From a virus, in the IMG/VR virus record IMGVR_UViG_3300001282_000035, positions 1 through 32,167 of that record: a stretch of DNA of 32,167 nucleotides; one strand, given 5' to 3'. Position numbers and translations under genes: made by a program. The stretch's first letter is position 1; the number at the start of each line of letters is the position of its first letter. This document shows, piece by piece, positions 20,587 to 29,735 of this stretch. The notes beneath the pieces are model-generated. The model was not told where the DNA came from. It worked only from the letters and a program-made list of their open reading frames with translations, and ran no database searches.

Positions 20587-21857
20587 TATTCACCTCTATT
20601 ATTAATGGCAAAGTCTAGCATCTGTTCAACACCTTCTGGTGTATCACATGCTTCTAGAAACTTCGACTTGTTGTCTTCACTTAGCTTCTCGAATACTTCC
20701 AGCATAACTCTCTGATGTGATTCTGAGATATCAGTTAAGCGATTTTGTAGACGTTCTTCTTTATTGAGTGGCTTACCACCGCGTTCTGCTGAAAGCTTGG
20801 CAGCAATTGCCATCACACGGCGTTTTTCTGGTGATCTACCCTTGAACTGTGGAGCATCAGACTTCTGGAAGTCCTTGATGTATGTTCCCATCGGTGCCTT
20901 TGCAGATAGCTTCTCATCGAGATCGACTTCTTCGGTTGCCATGACCTTTGCCTTCTCGACACCTGTCACTGATCCACCCCAGCGTTTACGCCCGGCAAGT
21001 TCACGTCCCTTTGAACGATCCTTACCGCCTTCGTTATCAGCAATCGACTTTGTTTTCATTGAATAACGACCTAAAGTGCCACGCGACAATTCATCAAGAC
21101 CTTCAGCTTCTTCTTTAGTCAGACGATCAACGGCTTTACTGATACCTTGTTGTCTATTAAAGTCTTTATTATCTAAACGATTAGAAACCTTCTTCAACTG
21201 TTTTCTTGATTTGTCTAAGTTATCGGTGTCACTAACATAACGCATAGCGGCACTAACACCTGTCATTGCATCATCTACGCTTTTTTGTTTACCAGCAATG
21301 TGTGTTCTGTTTACGCCTGCCTTCTTGACATAGGAACCAAGAGTCTTCTTTGAAAGTTCATCGATCTGTTCAGTTTCTTCAAACTTTGGACGAGCCTTAT
21401 TCATCTCGGTTGATGCAACCTTGACCTTGTTTGTGCCCAATTGTTTACGCTTGGCCATCACATTACCAGCATCTCTATTTCTATCTGGTGCAGATTTACG
21501 CTCATATGAACCCAAAGTAGCGTTAGACAGTTCTTCTAGATCTTCAGCTGCTTCGGCAACCTTCTTTTTGGCGCGCAGGAGTTTAAAGTCATGAGCATCA
21601 AGCTTGCCATTCTTGTTGGCATCGATCTTGTGCTGACTGCCCTTAAGTGCTTCATAGACCTTCTCGTCATCGCCTGGTTCATAACCATGACGTTCTTTGC
21701 GACGGTTAATTGGTTTAGTCTTTCCCTTAAAGACATCGTCACCGTTGCCGTTGCGGTCGGGATTCTTAACAGTTACATGCTTGTCGACAAACTTTTGTTC
21801 ATCGGCAGACTTAACCTTCAAGTAGCCTTCTAGAAATTGATTAAGCGTCTTCGCCAT
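20586..21857 (-). CDS. Core-type protein with EF-hand-like loop and ELS-TLG repeats
   Basis: 423 residues, mostly charged helices, with a high Lys/Glu/Asp content. A calcium-loop-like DANKNGKLDAHD lies at 79-90 (EF-hand spacing D-x-N-x-N-G-x-L-D-x-x-D). Three copies of a repeat (L/I)(D/E)ELS-x-x-TLG-x-Y-x-x-K are at 107-121, 165-179 and 254-268, and a fourth relaxed form is at about 311-328. The position between gp67 and gp21 is that of T4 gp68, an internal prohead-core protein, although it is three times longer. Possible gp21 cleavage sites (LxE-type) occur, and it could be degraded or kept as an internal protein. The start overlaps the gp67 stop by 17 bases. A core or internal virion protein is likely; the exact family is not certain. 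Confidence 0.75.
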   Translation of the reverse strand: MAKTLNQFLEGYLKVKSADEQKFVDKHVTVKNPDRNGNGDDVFKGKTKPINRRKERHGYEPGDDEKVYEALKGSQHKIDANKNGKLDAHDFKLLRAKKKVAEAAEDLEELSNATLGSYERKSAPDRNRDAGNVMAKRKQLGTNKVKVASTEMNKARPKFEETEQIDELSKKTLGSYVKKAGVNRTHIAGKQKSVDDAMTGVSAAMRYVSDTDNLDKSRKQLKKVSNRLDNKDFNRQQGISKAVDRLTKEEAEGLDELSRGTLGRYSMKTKSIADNEGGKDRSKGRELAGRKRWGGSVTGVEKAKVMATEEVDLDEKLSAKAPMGTYIKDFQKSDAPQFKGRSPEKRRVMAIAAKLSAERGGKPLNKEERLQNRLTDISESHQRVMLEVFEKLSEDNKSKFLEACDTPEGVEQMLDFAINNRGE

Positions 21858-22146
21858 CGTCGAGTCCTTCTAAATCTGAGTCGTCAAAATCGGTATCGTC
21901 CAGATCCAGGTCATCGACATCGTCAAACTCGTCGTCATCGATATCATCGACTTCGTCATCATCCGTAGTGTCTTGATCGTCTGGGTCTAAATCATCTGCA
22001 GATGCATAGATGCCTTGCGCAATACTTGTATGCATAGCTTCTATTGCAGCTGTTGTTTTTTCGCCCATGATATCGTCAAAGACAGAAGCAAACTTAGTCG
22101 GTTGCTGTCCTAATGCTGTATCGATTAGATCGTCAATTGTTGGCAT
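21841..22146 (-). CDS. 67: Prohead core protein gp67-like, acidic
   Basis: 101 residues. The N-terminal helix (PTIDDLIDTALGQQPTKFASVFDDIMGEKTTAAIEAM, positions 2-38) is followed by an almost purely Asp/Glu tail. This pattern, together with its location directly after the portal gene, matches T4 gp67 (PIP, 80 residues), a small acidic internal core protein that is processed by gp21 into peptides. The acidic repeat (DDxDDxDxDD) may mimic DNA or neutralise the scaffold during packaging. It begins a new transcription unit with an exact late promoter at 22168-22175. Confidence 0.82.
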   Translation of the reverse strand: MPTIDDLIDTALGQQPTKFASVFDDIMGEKTTAAIEAMHTSIAQGIYASADDLDPDDQDTTDDDEVDDIDDDEFDDVDDLDLDDTDFDDSDLEGLDDGEDA

Positions 22147-22167
22147 AAATTCTCTCCAAATATGTTT

Positions 22168-22175
22168 TATTTATA
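22168..22175 (-). promoter_or_regulatory. T4-type late promoter before gp67 and the core/island operon
   Basis: An exact TATAAATA on the minus strand, 22 bases upstream of the gp67 ATG and 2 bases below the gp20 stop. It is the only late promoter found for the next five genes down to 17695. Confidence 0.9.
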
Positions 22176-22176
22176 A

Positions 22177-23841
22177 TCAAGCCGGTTTCTTCACCACGTC
22201 AGGAACTGCTGGACCGAAGTCGGCATCCTTAGGTGGTTTTGCACCAGGAGGTGCTGGGGGAGCTCCTGCATCTTCACCGGGCGGTGGTTGTCCGCCTACT
22301 GGAATTGGTTGCCCATCTGGACCAACTTCTGATGAGTTATACTGTGGATTGTTCATCTCTTCTTTGATCTGCTCATCAATTTCCTTCATGTCCTCTTCGG
22401 TCTGATGGAGAACATTGCGGCGAATCCATTCGTGCGAGAAGTACTTACTAGCATAGTCATCTACATCGCGAAGCATCGAAACACGATCACGAAGGATCTC
22501 TGTATTACGAAGTTCGGCGAAGTGATTGTCCTCGGCATACTCAAACTTGAAGTTCGTCTTGAACTCTGCCCAATCTTCTGAGGTGATAACACCTTTGAGG
22601 ATTAGTTGCTTCTCAAGGATTCTAACAAATAGATCCGAGAATCTCATCCGCAGGCGAGTAACAAACTTAGCAAACTTGACTTCGTCTCTTGTAATCTCGG
22701 TAGCACGACCAAAACTATACTGTGCAGATGGATCCATACGACCAATAGGAACGTTCAACGACTTGTAGAGTTTATTCTGGAAGTAGGTTACGTCATCCAT
22801 CTGGCCAAGATTCTGACCACCTGGCAATGTAGTGATCTCTGTTCCCTTACCGCCTTCACGACGTGGAAGCCAGAAATCCTCGAGCATGGTCATATGCTTG
22901 CGATCATCACGGATCTCACCGGTAGCAGAATCGTATACGACCTTGTTCTTAAAACGCGTCATAACATCACGAAGATATTGTTCAGCCTTCGGCTTAGGAA
23001 GGTTACCAACATCAATATAGAAGATACGACGTTCAGGTGCACGTGAGATACGATAGATGACTAGTGAGTCTTCCATCGCCTTCAACATGTTTAGTGGCTT
23101 GATTGCCTTCTGAAGGTAACCGATGACTAAGTCACCATTGACGTTGACAAGACCAGATGACACGTTGACAATAGAGTCAACTGCAATCTTTAGACCCTGT
23201 GCGCCGGTATCTTGGAAGGGAGCAACGTTATTAGGAACGCCGGCTGTCTTCGAGAAACCTTTTTCATTATAGATGTAGAACTCTTCGCCGGTTGATGGAA
23301 CTGTAACGTTCGACGTTGAGGAAACTTTTCTCTTCTTTACGGTACGAACTTTACGAATCTTACGCGGATCGATGTATCGAAGTTCCTTGATACCTTCACG
23401 TGGCTTGTCTTCATCAATCATTGCATGATACAGTAATCGACCGTCTACGTACCACTTCTTAAAGATTTCGTATGCGTGTTGATTAAACTCTAGAAGGTCG
23501 ACAATAGTATCGAACTCCTCCATAATCATCTTTTTAATCTTGTCTGGTTGCTCAAGATCGTCTAGGTTAATAGAAACGATTGCCTTTTTAGGATCAGCAA
23601 CAATAGCTTCGTTCACAATATCATCAATGGCCATCTCGACCTCAGGATGCATTGCAACTTCGCGATACTTATTAACTAACTCTGCTTCTGTACGAACTGC
23701 ACCGTCAAGATCGACGAAGGTACCATAAACACCGCCTTCGGCCACAACCATCGCGCCGTCATCGGCAGCTTTGGGTGTGAACGAAGGGATATCAACAGGT
23801 TCAATTTTTCTCTTGAATTCAAAACCAAATAATTCGGCCAT
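22177..23841 (-). CDS. 20: Portal vertex protein gp20
   Basis: 554 residues (T4 gp20 is 524). Characteristic of T4-type portals: KYREVAMHPEVEMAIDDIVNEAI (about 60-82), LRYIDPRKIRKVR, GLVNVNGDLVIGYLQKAIKPLNML, LVIYRISRAPERRIFYIDVGNLPKPKAEQYLRDVM and SQYSFGRATEITRDEVKFAKFV. It forms the 12-mer at one vertex, the assembly site of the scaffold and the docking point of terminase. The C-terminal about 60 residues are Pro/Gly-rich (PPPGEDAGAPPAPPGAKPP), an extension not present in T4. It lies below a strong terminator (23863-23894) with no recognisable late promoter of its own, which may hold its amount low. Confidence 0.96.
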   Translation of the reverse strand: MAELFGFEFKRKIEPVDIPSFTPKAADDGAMVVAEGGVYGTFVDLDGAVRTEAELVNKYREVAMHPEVEMAIDDIVNEAIVADPKKAIVSINLDDLEQPDKIKKMIMEEFDTIVDLLEFNQHAYEIFKKWYVDGRLLYHAMIDEDKPREGIKELRYIDPRKIRKVRTVKKRKVSSTSNVTVPSTGEEFYIYNEKGFSKTAGVPNNVAPFQDTGAQGLKIAVDSIVNVSSGLVNVNGDLVIGYLQKAIKPLNMLKAMEDSLVIYRISRAPERRIFYIDVGNLPKPKAEQYLRDVMTRFKNKVVYDSATGEIRDDRKHMTMLEDFWLPRREGGKGTEITTLPGGQNLGQMDDVTYFQNKLYKSLNVPIGRMDPSAQYSFGRATEITRDEVKFAKFVTRLRMRFSDLFVRILEKQLILKGVITSEDWAEFKTNFKFEYAEDNHFAELRNTEILRDRVSMLRDVDDYASKYFSHEWIRRNVLHQTEEDMKEIDEQIKEEMNNPQYNSSEVGPDGQPIPVGGQPPPGEDAGAPPAPPGAKPPKDADFGPAVPDVVKKPA

Positions 23842-23862
23842 GGGATCTCCAATTTAAATAAC

Positions 23863-23894
23863 AAAAAAGTAAGGGGATTGGTTACCCCTTACTT
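23863..23894 (-). terminator. Intrinsic terminator between gp19 and gp20
   Basis: On the minus strand a perfect 10-bp stem (plus-strand arms 23867-23876 and 23885-23894, AAGTAAGGGG and CCCCTTACTT) with an 8-base loop is followed by a T-run (complement of the A run at 23863-23868). It ends the gp19 transcript just below the gp19 stop. Confidence 0.92.
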
Positions 23895-23896
23895 AT

Positions 23897-24430
23897 CTAA
23901 TCGCCGGCTTTATCTGTCGTACCACCACTAACAGTCCAGTAGTCGTATGTGAACGTAACCTGGAAAGATTCAATCTGATCGGTATTCGCCCAATCAAGTT
24001 CAATTGGTGAGATAACACTTGGGAAGATTCCATCAAATCTGTATTCACGAATCGCTGATCCATCCTTTGCATACTGGATTACAGTAGCATTTGACTTGTA
24101 GCGCCCGATGTCACGAATATTAGCTTCAAAACGATTGATTCTGTTTGACCATTCTTCCATAGCATTTCTGATAAGGAAATCTTCGTCATTCAGTACTGTT
24201 ACTGTCCAATCGCCGAATGTTCTATCACCGGCCAGCTTCATCTGACGACCGAAGTAAAACACTGGAATTACGCCAACTTGTGATTCCGGAATTTGTGCAG
24301 CTTGAACCATAAATGGTGTCTTAAGATCACCAGAGTTATTTGCAGGGTTGCTAATGCGTACCTGGAAGAGATTCTGACGTGCACCGCCGTAGACGAGTTG
24401 GCTTCTCATTTCATTGATATTAAAAGCCAT
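23897..24430 (-). CDS. 19: Tail tube protein gp19
   Basis: 177 residues (T4 gp19 is 163). The family pattern is clear: NLFQVRISNP (about 20-29), PFMVQAAQIPESQVGVIPVFYFGRQMKLAGDRTFGDWTVTVLNDEDFLIRNAMEEWSNRIN, then the final strands (IESFQVTFTYDYW). Hexameric rings stack to form the inner tube of the contractile tail, through which DNA passes. It has its own near-consensus late promoter (24453-24460) and a strong terminator just below, so its message is short and probably abundant. The gene for gp18 lies 29 bases upstream. Confidence 0.96.
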   Translation of the reverse strand: MAFNINEMRSQLVYGGARQNLFQVRISNPANNSGDLKTPFMVQAAQIPESQVGVIPVFYFGRQMKLAGDRTFGDWTVTVLNDEDFLIRNAMEEWSNRINRFEANIRDIGRYKSNATVIQYAKDGSAIREYRFDGIFPSVISPIELDWANTDQIESFQVTFTYDYWTVSGGTTDKAGD

Positions 24431-24452
24431 TTTCTTTTCTCCTAGTTTCTTT

Positions 24453-24460
24453 TATTTATT
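24453..24460 (-). promoter_or_regulatory. Near-consensus late promoter before gp19
   Basis: AATAAATA on the minus strand, one mismatch from TATAAATA, 23 bases upstream of the gp19 ATG and overlapping the gp18 stop. It is the same variant as before gp23, and both genes encode very abundant virion proteins. Confidence 0.55.
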
Positions 24461-26786
24461 AGAACTGGCCAACGACTTCATTGAACTCTACACCAGACCT
24501 TACAGCAACAAAGTTCAACTGGATGAAGTTGATGCTCTTAGCAGGCTTGATGTAAATGTCACCAACAAAGCGATTAGTGTCAATAACTTCTGCAGTGTTA
24601 TTTGTTTCATCGCAAACAACGCGGAAGTCAGTGATACCACGGCGGCCTTGGATATCACGGAGGAATGGCTCGATCAGATTCAGGAATTGTGCTCTTGTAA
24701 ATTCATCATTGAACTCAAATAGCATCTGATTTGCAGCAGTGGCAATTGTTTTTTCGAGAGTGATAAAGAGACGGCGTACGTTGATACGATCGAATGCACT
24801 TGGACGACCCAAAGCAGTCTTATCACCGAACAGAATTGTTCCTTGGCCTGGCTGCGTAATCACAGGATTGATATCATTCTTGTACAGAAGATCGCGATCT
24901 GTCTTGCTTGGGCTGTAGGCTAGCTTGACAAGGTTCTTGATCTGACCACGATTATAACCAGCAGGCGAGAACCATGGGTCGCGAAGATTATCTGAGCGAG
25001 CAGTTAGACCTGCAACATCACCATTAAGTGGTACATAACGATAAACATCATTGTATCTATCGTACTGATACTTATAACCCGAATCAATGAATGCATATGA
25101 ACTGTTACGTACACTCTGGCGGAATATCACAATATTAGAAGCCTGCGATCCTTCTGCAGAAGCACCAACAACATCAGCCTTATCAGGCGATACAAATACC
25201 ACACAATCCTTGCGGACGTCGGCGATATTGTCGATCAGATAGTTAGCTAACTGAGCACCATTAGATGCACCCATTGCTTTACCAGTCATCAGCAGAGATA
25301 CATCAACCGATGAAGAATCGGCGAACAAATCATAAGCAGATGCAAGCGAAGCAATTGTTGCTGTGCTTTCTGTTACACCATCACGACCACCAATGAATGA
25401 CTTGTAATATGGAATTGTTGTTGTTGAATTAGAAAGGCTAGCTGCAAGATCAGATGCAGCTTCAGCACGATCATTGGTAGACCACACATAACGTGAGTTA
25501 TCGTTGATAACCGTCTTAAAGAATGTAGTTGTACCATCTTCGCCGATAGCATCAGTTGCGCGAGATAGATCTTCGTAAACTTCAAGGACCGTCCCTGGTG
25601 TGCCAGTGAACTTACCATCTTCATCTACAACTACAACACTTACCTGATCGACTGTAGTTAGACCACGATCTGATAGATATTGTGATGTACCCGGAGCAGT
25701 TGCAACAGTGTTGAAGAATTCCCACTTGCGTGAGACTGTATTCGAGCTAAAGTTAGAAGCGCGATTCCATGTATCTTCGAAAGTAATTGGGAAGAATGCA
25801 TACTGAACACCAGATTCAGATGTTACAGTCGGAAGCGACTTAATCTTAAGAGTCTGTGTGCCGACAGTGCTATTTCCAAGTTCAACATAGTCACCAACTG
25901 ATAGTGATTGTAGAATTGTATTTGCAGCGGCCTTGGCTTCAGCAAAGGTAAGGTTACCACCACCGATACCAGGTTCGATCCAATTAAGAACGACGTTAGC
26001 TGTAGAAGAATTAACTACAATGCTAATATCAGCCGATGTAAGCTGATTTAGCTTTGTTGCAACACCAACGCTTGTATTGCTGAGCATATTAATAGCACGA
26101 CTATACTGATTTGGAGAAGAGCACATCGACACGCGAAGTGAGTTACCAAGATCACCAGGATAACGAGCTACAAACTGTGTATTTACAAATGTAGCGTTCG
26201 ATGGACCCTTGTTTTCAAAGTCATCAGCATTCTTTACGATATTACTTGCAAGAGCAACTACGCCACTATTAGCAACTGCGTTCAGTGCAAGTGTATTTGC
26301 ATAGAAGTTGAGTTGTGCATCAACATCGGATGTTGCAGCTTTGGTAAGAACTAGGTTTGTGTTTCCAGCAGCGATTGTAGCAGTAGAAACATAGGTATCA
26401 TCTGGGATACCAGCACCAAATACTGCCTGACCTGCAGCAACACCGTATGTATTACCTACAAGAGTAACAGCGGTAGTTGCAGTTAAATTAGCAGACGCCG
26501 CGGCAACCGTGTTTGAAAACCCAGTTGTTACAGCAGCGCGTGAAACATAAAGTGCGTTACCATAAGCAAGGAAGTTAGCCGCAGTGAAGAATGTTTCGTA
26601 GTTGTCTGAAGTTGGCTTGCCATAACGGGCCGCCAGAGTATTTTCCGAATCTACTAGAATGAACTTTCCGATTGGTCCCCAACGAAACACACCGCCAATA
26701 GCACCAACAGTGGTTGCTAAAGCCGGTACGGTTGTTGTAAGATCAATCTCGGAAACGTTAATTCCAGGGCTGACTTGAAACGCCAT
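24459..26786 (-). CDS. 18: Tail sheath protein gp18
   Basis: 775 residues (T4 gp18 is 659). N-terminal VSPGINVSEIDLTTTVPA (5-22) and GVFRWGPIGKFILVDSENTLAARYGKP are the sheath hallmarks. The C-terminal conserved core runs from PWFSPAGYNRGQI through RDLLYKNDINPVITQPGQGTILFGDKTAL to FEFNDEFTRAQFLNLIEPFLRDIQGRRGI and the final VAVRSGVEFNEVVGQF. The extra length comes from an Ala/Thr/Val/Asn-rich insertion in the surface domains (about 90-330). Rings of six subunits surround the gp19 tube and contract on infection. An exact late promoter lies 46 bases upstream. Confidence 0.97.
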   Translation of the reverse strand: MAFQVSPGINVSEIDLTTTVPALATTVGAIGGVFRWGPIGKFILVDSENTLAARYGKPTSDNYETFFTAANFLAYGNALYVSRAAVTTGFSNTVAAASANLTATTAVTLVGNTYGVAAGQAVFGAGIPDDTYVSTATIAAGNTNLVLTKAATSDVDAQLNFYANTLALNAVANSGVVALASNIVKNADDFENKGPSNATFVNTQFVARYPGDLGNSLRVSMCSSPNQYSRAINMLSNTSVGVATKLNQLTSADISIVVNSSTANVVLNWIEPGIGGGNLTFAEAKAAANTILQSLSVGDYVELGNSTVGTQTLKIKSLPTVTSESGVQYAFFPITFEDTWNRASNFSSNTVSRKWEFFNTVATAPGTSQYLSDRGLTTVDQVSVVVVDEDGKFTGTPGTVLEVYEDLSRATDAIGEDGTTTFFKTVINDNSRYVWSTNDRAEAASDLAASLSNSTTTIPYYKSFIGGRDGVTESTATIASLASAYDLFADSSSVDVSLLMTGKAMGASNGAQLANYLIDNIADVRKDCVVFVSPDKADVVGASAEGSQASNIVIFRQSVRNSSYAFIDSGYKYQYDRYNDVYRYVPLNGDVAGLTARSDNLRDPWFSPAGYNRGQIKNLVKLAYSPSKTDRDLLYKNDINPVITQPGQGTILFGDKTALGRPSAFDRINVRRLFITLEKTIATAANQMLFEFNDEFTRAQFLNLIEPFLRDIQGRRGITDFRVVCDETNNTAEVIDTNRFVGDIYIKPAKSINFIQLNFVAVRSGVEFNEVVGQF

Positions 26787-26831
26787 TGTAATCTCTCCCT
26801 ATCGAAGGTGTTTAACCAGTACTTTTGCTTT

Positions 26832-26839
26832 TATTTATA
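26832..26839 (-). promoter_or_regulatory. T4-type late promoter before gp18
   Basis: An exact TATAAATA on the minus strand, 46 bases upstream of the gp18 ATG, beginning 11 bases below the gp17 stop. Confidence 0.9.
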
Positions 26840-26850
26840 ATATGACCAGA

Positions 26851-28506
26851 TTACGCAAACAGGCCCTTGAAATCAGGATTCCACGTTTGAGTAAGATCAA
26901 CAATCTCGGTTGCATCCGGTTCAATCAATTCACGACCATTATCCATAAAGAATGAAAACATCTCGTTGTCAAGATCCTCATCTGTTCTGTTTCTAAGTCT
27001 TAATAATGTATTAATATCTGTAAAGTCCTTAAAGTATTGTTGATTAGACATCCAAGCAAACAATACCAAGGCCATAACAAGATCGTCGTGAGCACCAGAC
27101 TCTGCTTCATATGAAGAATTCTTCTTAGAGAATCTAGATAGTTCGTATATAGTATCATGATCATTAATGACTAACTGGTATTGTTCGATTAATAACTTAA
27201 GCAACGAACAACCAACCGTCTTAGTAACTGCAGTTTGTTTTAATCCACGTTCAGCGTTCTTATTAAAACCAGCAGAGATTCTTTTGCCCTTAGGACCTGC
27301 CTTCTCGGTAAAGATCAGGTTATCAGACTCGTAGTCGATGTAGAGGGCATCAGCAACCGTCAATCCGATGTCATTAATTTCGACAAGGATCACAGCATTA
27401 TTGTATTGTAATGATGTTTGATGAATGGTCTGAGTATACTCTGCAGGGGGAGTCACGTTACTCTTGTATACGCATACTTGATTGTACGGCATCTGAGTGA
27501 CATCAATTACCTGGAATGCAGAGTAGTCAAGACCTTTACCATGCGAGACATCACACGTCATGACATACCGATGTTCCTTCTCAGGAAGGAAGTATGTTGT
27601 CAACCCATTGACTGATAACAGTGGACGTTGCGCAGTCAGCGTCTTAAGTACAGCACCAGAGATTAGTGTACCAGATGAACCGAGCCATGCACATTCAAAT
27701 TCCTGTGCAAACTTCTCGTAGTCAAAGTCCATGGCTCCGAGCGTTTCTTGCTTCCACGCATCATTGCGTCCAGGAACCATCTGCCAGGGAACCTCGACAT
27801 ATTGGTATCCATTGGTACCTTCCTTAGCACCATTACATGTCTTATAGAAATGATTCAGACCATTCGGAGTAGATGTGAACAGAATCTTAGTTGTTTCACC
27901 GGATGAGATGGTTGGGAAAACAGATGCGAAGAACTCATCCCAGTTCTCAACGAACGCAGCTTCATCGATGTACAGCAGCGAGATAGACTTACCGCGAATA
28001 GCAGATGAACTGGTTGCAGCAGCAAGAACCTTACAGCCATTCTCTAGTTCAATCGATCCCTTGTTCCACTCCACAACACCCTGCTGAAGCCAGTCAGGAA
28101 GCGATTCGTACGATAACTTTACACGATCCAAGATCTCTCGAGCAGCGTCACCTTTATTGGCAAGAAGTGCTACAGTCTTGTGTTCATTGAATAGGATATA
28201 GTGGAGGATGATTGCAGCAGCCGTAGTAGTCTTACCAGCCTGACGACTCGTGACAACGGTAACGCGACGATTGTTAGTTAGTTTATCAATGATTTCTTTT
28301 TGATAATCATAAAGCTTTATCTTTATTAGACCGTGATCAACGTGAACAATCTTGATATAACGTTCGGCAAAGTAGATTGGATCCTCAGCACATTTAAGCC
28401 ATTCTTCAACCTGATCAGCCGTCCATTCAATCTTCTTCCTGGCTTTTTTAAGTAACGGGTTGCCGTTATAACCCTTATCAAAAGCTTTTCTAATAGATTC
28501 AAACAT
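26851..28506 (-). CDS. 17: Large terminase subunit gp17
   Basis: 551 residues from ATG at 28506 (TGATG overlap with gp16). A TTG three bases earlier is the only upstream alternative. T4 gp17 is 610 residues. The ATPase has Walker A SRQAGKTT (about 87-94) and Walker B LLYIDEAAF (about 177-185), followed by a coupling-like TSTPNG. The nuclease domain starts near MTCDVSHGKGLDYSAFQVID (Asp near 319), with a further Asp-rich ESGAHDDLVMALVLFAW near 490. It pumps DNA into the prohead through gp20 and cuts concatemers at headful. All motifs are intact. It is followed directly by the gp18 promoter. Confidence 0.97.
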   Translation of the reverse strand: MFESIRKAFDKGYNGNPLLKKARKKIEWTADQVEEWLKCAEDPIYFAERYIKIVHVDHGLIKIKLYDYQKEIIDKLTNNRRVTVVTSRQAGKTTTAAAIILHYILFNEHKTVALLANKGDAAREILDRVKLSYESLPDWLQQGVVEWNKGSIELENGCKVLAAATSSSAIRGKSISLLYIDEAAFVENWDEFFASVFPTISSGETTKILFTSTPNGLNHFYKTCNGAKEGTNGYQYVEVPWQMVPGRNDAWKQETLGAMDFDYEKFAQEFECAWLGSSGTLISGAVLKTLTAQRPLLSVNGLTTYFLPEKEHRYVMTCDVSHGKGLDYSAFQVIDVTQMPYNQVCVYKSNVTPPAEYTQTIHQTSLQYNNAVILVEINDIGLTVADALYIDYESDNLIFTEKAGPKGKRISAGFNKNAERGLKQTAVTKTVGCSLLKLLIEQYQLVINDHDTIYELSRFSKKNSSYEAESGAHDDLVMALVLFAWMSNQQYFKDFTDINTLLRLRNRTDEDLDNEMFSFFMDNGRELIEPDATEIVDLTQTWNPDFKGLFA

Positions 28507-28904
28507 CAATCGTTCTTATTTTTTCTTTGATCCAGCATCTGTTGTAGTTCCATAGTTGACCCTACAAATAGATTATTGGTCACCTGCTGAGTATTAGCAG
28601 CAGGATCTGAATCCATAAGTTTCTTTTTCTTGGCCTGCAACTCCAGAAGATCTTTGCTAGCACCGACCATGGTATTCATCAGAGTAGATAGAACTTCATA
28701 TGCCCTTGGATGCTGTGATTGCCTTGCAACGTCCATCAGATCAAATAATGCCTCTTGGCCTTTACCAATTACATCCATTAAATTCTCACGTGCATAGTCA
28801 AAATCATCTTGCACTGTAGAGTCTGTTGGTTTATCATGTACCATTGGAAGAAACTGTCTGTTACTATCTGGTTGAATATTTAAAATGTCATTTAACTTTT
28901 TCAT
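28506..28904 (-). CDS. 16: Small terminase subunit gp16
   Basis: 132 residues (T4 gp16 is 164). Charged helices with the patterned central segment DDFDYARENLMDVIGKGQEALFDLMDVARQSQHPRAYEVLSTLMNTMVGASKDLLELQAKKKKL (about 33-94), typical of the coiled-coil core of T4-type small terminases that form the ring recognising and holding the DNA end. The C-terminal part (VTNNLFVGSTMELQQMLDQRKN) is the conserved gp17-stimulating tail of marine T4-type phages. It overlaps gp17 and begins at the gp15 stop (TAATG), so 15, 16 and 17 are translationally linked. Confidence 0.9.
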   Translation of the reverse strand: MKKLNDILNIQPDSNRQFLPMVHDKPTDSTVQDDFDYARENLMDVIGKGQEALFDLMDVARQSQHPRAYEVLSTLMNTMVGASKDLLELQAKKKKLMDSDPAANTQQVTNNLFVGSTMELQQMLDQRKNKND

Positions 28905-29734
28905 TATACATTACTTTCGAACTCATGAATAAATCCATAGTTATCATCTGCATTAATTAGAGCCCAATCAATAGATAATGCAGCGTTGGATGTAGGCTGC
29001 CCATTTGCTGTTAACCCAGGAAAGACATGAACTATTTCAGTTGTGGCCGTGTTTGTTGTATTGGCAGTTGTTACATTTGCAGTCGGTCTGATATTCACAT
29101 CGATATACTTGATAATACCGCCGTCTGTTCCATCTCCTGAGCCGATCTTCTTATCCGGTCCGAACAGATATCCTTTTATGGTAAAGTCTAACGTCCAGAT
29201 AATGGCGCGGCGAGTATCAAAGTTGCCCTCGTAAGTATCCTCACTGGAGATATTGTTGAGAATAATAGGAATATCCCATGGGTCGTCTTCCATACTTGGA
29301 ATAAGGTGCACAGATGCAGTCCACTCTGGAGTGAAGTATGGAAGGATCTGTTCTACGATCTTCGTTCCATCCTCGGCATTCTTAACGATGATTGACATCT
29401 GGAAGGAGATGTTATAAGGAACCGGTTGATACAGACTTTTGTTATTCTTTATCTTACGATTTAGTGTATTGAGTTTGCGTTCACCGTCATACTGAAATGT
29501 TGTCATCTCGAATGAGATACGTGGAACTGTGATAGCAATCTTGTTGTCTAGATCCGGGTTACCTTCTAGACGAGCCAAGAACTTTTCCTTTGGGCCATAC
29601 GACAATGGAACCTTCAAGGTCTGAATTGTTTCACCGGCAGTATCTTGTCGTGTGACATAGATGTTATTGAAAACCGTTCCGAAAAGGATTACATATTTTC
29701 TTAGTGTGTTGTGATGAAATGTACTACCGAACAT
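28904..29734 (-). CDS. 15: Tail terminator / sheath stabiliser gp15
   Basis: 276 residues from ATG 29734, one base after the gp14 stop and preceded by an AAGGGA ribosome site. A longer frame to 29878 would add 48 residues entirely inside gp14 and is rejected. The start MFGSTFHHNTLRKYVILFGTVFNNIYVTRQ and length match T4 gp15 (272). The conserved middle (VPLSYGPKEKFLARLEGNPD, PRISFEMTTFQYDGERKLN) and C-terminal Ser/Thr-rich arm are also typical. The protein caps the sheath and joins the tail to gp13/gp14 neck. It is translated from the same message as gp13 to gp17 (late promoter at 31231). Confidence 0.95.
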   Translation of the reverse strand: MFGSTFHHNTLRKYVILFGTVFNNIYVTRQDTAGETIQTLKVPLSYGPKEKFLARLEGNPDLDNKIAITVPRISFEMTTFQYDGERKLNTLNRKIKNNKSLYQPVPYNISFQMSIIVKNAEDGTKIVEQILPYFTPEWTASVHLIPSMEDDPWDIPIILNNISSEDTYEGNFDTRRAIIWTLDFTIKGYLFGPDKKIGSGDGTDGGIIKYIDVNIRPTANVTTANTTNTATTEIVHVFPGLTANGQPTSNAALSIDWALINADDNYGFIHEFESNV

Positions 29735-29735
29735 T

